Origin: Clostridium sp. CAG:964
GTDB taxonomy: Bacteria > Bacillota > Clostridia > Oscillospirales > Acutalibacteraceae
Assembly: GCA_000435335.1 (NCBI GenBank)
Contig: FR891342.1
Coordinates: 1-43,802, forward strand
Direction: 5' to 3'
Length of the DNA: 43,802 bases
Part shown: one piece after another, positions 41,422 to 43,802 of the stretch
Layout: the number at the start of each line of letters is the position of its first letter
Numbering within the stretch: position 1 is the first letter of the stretch
Notes under the pieces: generated by a model
Told to the model about the DNA's origin: nothing
Seen by the model: only the letters and a program-made list of their open reading frames with translations
The model's database searches: none
Program-made: the position numbers and the translations under genes

Positions 41422-41509
41422 GCAAATACAGAAAAATTTACAATTAAGCCAAAGAAAGACATTAAATTATTTAAAATGCATATAAACATATTTCCGTAAA
41501 ATGTATGCT

Positions 41510-42610
41510 TTAGCCTTTATTATCATTAAGAACGGAGGAAAGTACATTTCCCAGCAGTTCGCCTGTGTACTGTGCCTCTGAAAGAGTATTGGTTTCTGTT
41601 CCCACCTCAATAAGCAGTGAGCCGTTGTTAATAAACATATTGTAGGCAAAATCGCCAAAGTAAAGAGGTCTGGTCATACCGGGGTACATATCCTCAGCTT
41701 TTTGCTGAAGCTTCAGTGCAAAGGTAAGATTTTCCTGCCAGTGTCCCAGCCCGTAATTATCATACGGGTCATAGCCGCTCATTATCATTATTTGGGCCGC
41801 CTTTTTTCCGTTGTATGTAAATGTAGGCTTATATTTGCCCCTTTCATCATCGTAACCCACTGCGTCACGGTGTATATCAAGTATTACCCTTATGCTTGGA
41901 TATTTCTCCATATATTCATATATGGTCTGCTCACTGCGGTCATACGAGCCGGTATAGGTTTCGTCATGAATTTTATCAGCCTGAACTGCCGATATGCCGT
42001 TCTTCTTCAAAGCCTCTTTAATTTTCTTTCCAACTGCAACCATATTTCTTGAGGAATCCTTACTTCTAAAAGGATAATCTGTGTAATAATAACCGTTGTC
42101 GTTTATTAAATACGACTCTGTAGTGTGTGTATGAACGATAAGCACCTGCGGTTCTTTGGTATCTTCTATTTTAAAGCCTAAATCAGAGGATAAAAAGCTT
42201 TCGTAATCAATGTCGTAGTCGGTAGAATTTTTAACCGAAAAATTACCGTAATCTTCACCGGAGCTTCCGAAATGCTGTTCAACTACAGGGAGCTTATCAC
42301 CCTTATATTTACTTTCATCGTCTGTAATTTCATCGTCGGATTTTGCTGCAGTTGATTCTGCTGCCGCCTGTGCAGGCTGTTCGGTGCTGTTTACAGGAGC
42401 GTCTGTTGTTTTCGGCTTGCTTGGCGGATTTACAGCTGCGGCGGCTGCACTTTGAGGCATAGACAATGAGGAGGCCAGCATTTGTATAGACAGCCCTGCG
42501 TTAAGCTCATTAATCCGTATAAATGTACATACAACCGCAGTTACTGCCAATACAGACGCCAGCAATGAAGCAAATATATTTGTCAAACGGCCGCCATTTA
42601 ATTTACTCAT
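41510..42610 (-). CDS. spoIIP: Stage II sporulation protein P
   Basis: A membrane-anchored peptidoglycan amidase and endopeptidase that works with SpoIID and SpoIIM during forespore engulfment. The 366-residue protein has an N-terminal transmembrane anchor (about 10-30) and an Ala/Lys/Thr-rich linker (about 55-110). The catalytic domain has VLIVHTHTTESYL (zinc His and Glu) and VILDIHRDAVG (second zinc His). It ends EVGTETNTLSEAQYTGE. It lies 70 bases after gpr, the usual gpr-spoIIP pairing. Confidence 0.95.
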   Translation of the reverse strand: MSKLNGGRLTNIFASLLASVLAVTAVVCTFIRINELNAGLSIQMLASSLSMPQSAAAAAVNPPSKPKTTDAPVNSTEQPAQAAAESTAAKSDDEITDDESKYKGDKLPVVEQHFGSSGEDYGNFSVKNSTDYDIDYESFLSSDLGFKIEDTKEPQVLIVHTHTTESYLINDNGYYYTDYPFRSKDSSRNMVAVGKKIKEALKKNGISAVQADKIHDETYTGSYDRSEQTIYEYMEKYPSIRVILDIHRDAVGYDDERGKYKPTFTYNGKKAAQIMIMSGYDPYDNYGLGHWQENLTFALKLQQKAEDMYPGMTRPLYFGDFAYNMFINNGSLLIEVGTETNTLSEAQYTGELLGNVLSSVLNDNKG

Positions 42611-42680
42611 TGATTATGCCTCCTGTATTGTTCCATATAAGAATATATGAAAAAGGCGGCATAAATATACTTTTGCATTA

Positions 42681-43559
42681 CTAGCCAATAAGGGAAACAA
42701 GATCTGCCAGATTAAAATTTTGATGAAGTGCACTGTTTACAGCCAAGCTTATTAGCTGTGCACCTCGCTCAATAAGCAAATCTATTTCTCGTGGTGTTAC
42801 CACCATCATCTGTCCCTTGGGATATATTTCGCTTTTAATATCATTTTCAAAAACAAAGTCCGGTATAATATCCCTTGCTAAGGTCAGTGCGTCTACAACT
42901 GTTGGTATACCTATAGCAATTACCGGCACGCCTGTGGTTTTTTCATTAATTGCAAACCTGTTGTTGCCCACTCCGGCACCGGGGGAAATACCCGTGTCTG
43001 CTATTTGAAGTGTACAGCCTAGCCGTTCAAGCCTGCGTGACGCAAGTGCGTCAATAGCTATAATGGCCCTTGGCTTTATTTTTTTTACTACACTCAGCAC
43101 AAGCTCCCCTGTTTCAACTCCTGTTTGACCTAAAACTCCCGGTGATATTACAGCTACGCTTCTTAGCTTATCCAGTCCTGTTTCCTGTGCAATTTTCCCA
43201 GTGATATGGCGTGTTGCAAGAATTTTGTCCGCACTTTTTGGCCCCAGTGCGTCAGGAGTTATATTAAGATTGCCTAAGCCCACCACCAACACAGTACCCT
43301 CACCGGGCAGCAGCTCGTTAATATATTCACCTATAATTTCTAAGCGGCTGTCGGTGTCCCGAAAAGTATTTGACAAGCTGGGAAACTCCGCTGTAATGTA
43401 TGTGCCCGGCTCCTTGCCAAGCTCCTTTGCTCCCTCTGAATTCAGCACCCTTATTTTTGTTACCTTCATATTGGAATATGTTTGAGAGCTTAACCTTACA
43501 CCGTTGCAGCTTCCTGCCATTTCGGTTGCTTCAAGTGCCAAATCTGTGCGTATATTCAT
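42681..43559 (-). CDS. gpr: Germination protease
   Basis: It starts degradation of DNA-protecting small acid-soluble spore proteins at germination, and is made as a zymogen in the forespore. The 292-residue protein begins MNIRTDLALEATE, with the family's N-terminal processing region. It also has LVVGLGNLNITPDALGP, VISPGVLGQTGVET, AIDALASRRLERLG and TGISPGAGVGNNR. ATG 43559 follows GGGGAGG by eight bases; the 38-residue longer frame is not supported. Normally transcribed by SigF/SigG, but no clear such promoter was seen. Upstream of spoIIP. Confidence 0.95.
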   Translation of the reverse strand: MNIRTDLALEATEMAGSCNGVRLSSQTYSNMKVTKIRVLNSEGAKELGKEPGTYITAEFPSLSNTFRDTDSRLEIIGEYINELLPGEGTVLVVGLGNLNITPDALGPKSADKILATRHITGKIAQETGLDKLRSVAVISPGVLGQTGVETGELVLSVVKKIKPRAIIAIDALASRRLERLGCTLQIADTGISPGAGVGNNRFAINEKTTGVPVIAIGIPTVVDALTLARDIIPDFVFENDIKSEIYPKGQMMVVTPREIDLLIERGAQLISLAVNSALHQNFNLADLVSLIG

Positions 43560-43641
43560 ATAACCGACCTCCCCTATAAATACAGTTTGTACAGTTTTAT
43601 AAAATAAATTCACAGAACATCTCGGCAGTAAATATAAGACA

Positions 43642-43687
43642 AGGCTCCTCGCCGTCGGTTTTTCCAACGGCAAAGAGCCTGATTTTT
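43642..43687. terminator. Hairpin between the truncated upstream gene and gpr
   Basis: AGGCTC (43642-43647) pairs with GAGCCT (43675-43680), with inner GCCGT/ACGGC. On the plus strand GATTTTTA follows; on the minus strand the T-run is weak (TGTCTTATATTT). It most likely ends the minus-strand gene entering from the right, perhaps incompletely. Confidence 0.55.
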
Positions 43688-43734
43688 ATAGGCACATAAT
43701 TTAGAAATGTACATAAATCTGTTTAAAAAAGCGG

Positions 43735-43802
43735 CTACTCCAGCCTGCCGTCACCGCCCATCAGCCTTGTCATTTCCTCAATTTTTTCAATAGGGAACGG
43801 CG
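43735..43802 (-). CDS. C-terminal fragment of an unidentified gene entering from the right edge
   Basis: One minus-strand frame is open from the window edge to TAG 43735-43737, reading PFPIEKIEEMTRLMGGDGRLE. It is the only open frame to the edge with protein-like content, and a hairpin lies 50 bases after its stop. Twenty-one residues are too few to name a family. Confidence 0.45.
   Translation of the reverse strand, partial: PFPIEKIEEMTRLMGGDGRLE

Overview
The window reads as chromosome from a low-GC, anaerobic, endospore-forming member of the Clostridia, probably close to the Ruminococcaceae/Oscillospiraceae (placement is inference). Four core sporulation genes are present: spoIIGA, sigE, spoIIP and gpr. 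A ferredoxin-linked 2-oxoacid oxidoreductase points to an anaerobe. Many genes have strong AGGAG-type ribosome sites, and sigma-A-like promoters with 16-18 base spacers can be read in front of many of them. No rRNA, tRNA, CRISPR array, insertion sequence or prophage was seen. Most of the window is ordinary housekeeping sequence.

Bases 1-5470 hold a two-gene cobalamin methionine synthase, with a stand-alone reactivation-domain gene overlapping a short metH. An AlkD-type DNA glycosylase follows, then convergent murC. Bases 5500-7900 are the most unusual stretch. An rlmD/rumA-type rRNA methyltransferase gene carries an HNH homing-endonuclease gene fused to its 3' end, and a diverged second copy of the rlmD 3' end lies about 850 bases downstream. 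The HNH gene is broken by a one-base frameshift inside its active site. Bases 7930-10550 hold a cyclophilin-htpG operon under a perfectly placed CIRCE operator, so HrcA control is predicted.

Bases 10.6-14.7 kb hold a MocR regulator, a small XRE regulator and an NAD-salvage pair (nicotinamidase-like hydrolase plus nicotinate phosphoribosyltransferase). Bases 14.7-22 kb hold a DUF815 AAA ATPase, an AraC regulator, yebC, a HisK-type PHP phosphatase, a split transketolase and a hexapeptide acetyltransferase. A compact structured element with pseudoknot potential lies at 22.02-22.09 kb. Bases 22-29 kb hold a TrpH-type PHP protein, Nudix and peptide deformylase genes, a WYL regulator, a YbiT-like ABC-F ATPase, a Lys/Ala-rich DUF6465 protein and a 64-residue exported mini-protein.

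Bases 29-38 kb run on the minus strand. They hold pth-mfd, then an operon of P-loop ATPase, ferredoxin, three 2-oxoacid:ferredoxin oxidoreductase subunits and a HAD phosphatase, then a zinc-ribbon membrane protein with a long structured leader. Bases 38.4-43.8 kb are sporulation: spoIIGA-sigE on the plus strand, two unrelated exported proteins facing each other, and gpr-spoIIP on the minus strand. SigE made here would act in the mother cell, SpoIIP would work in engulfment, and GPR would degrade small acid-soluble proteins at germination. No sigG gene follows sigE, its common position in spore formers.
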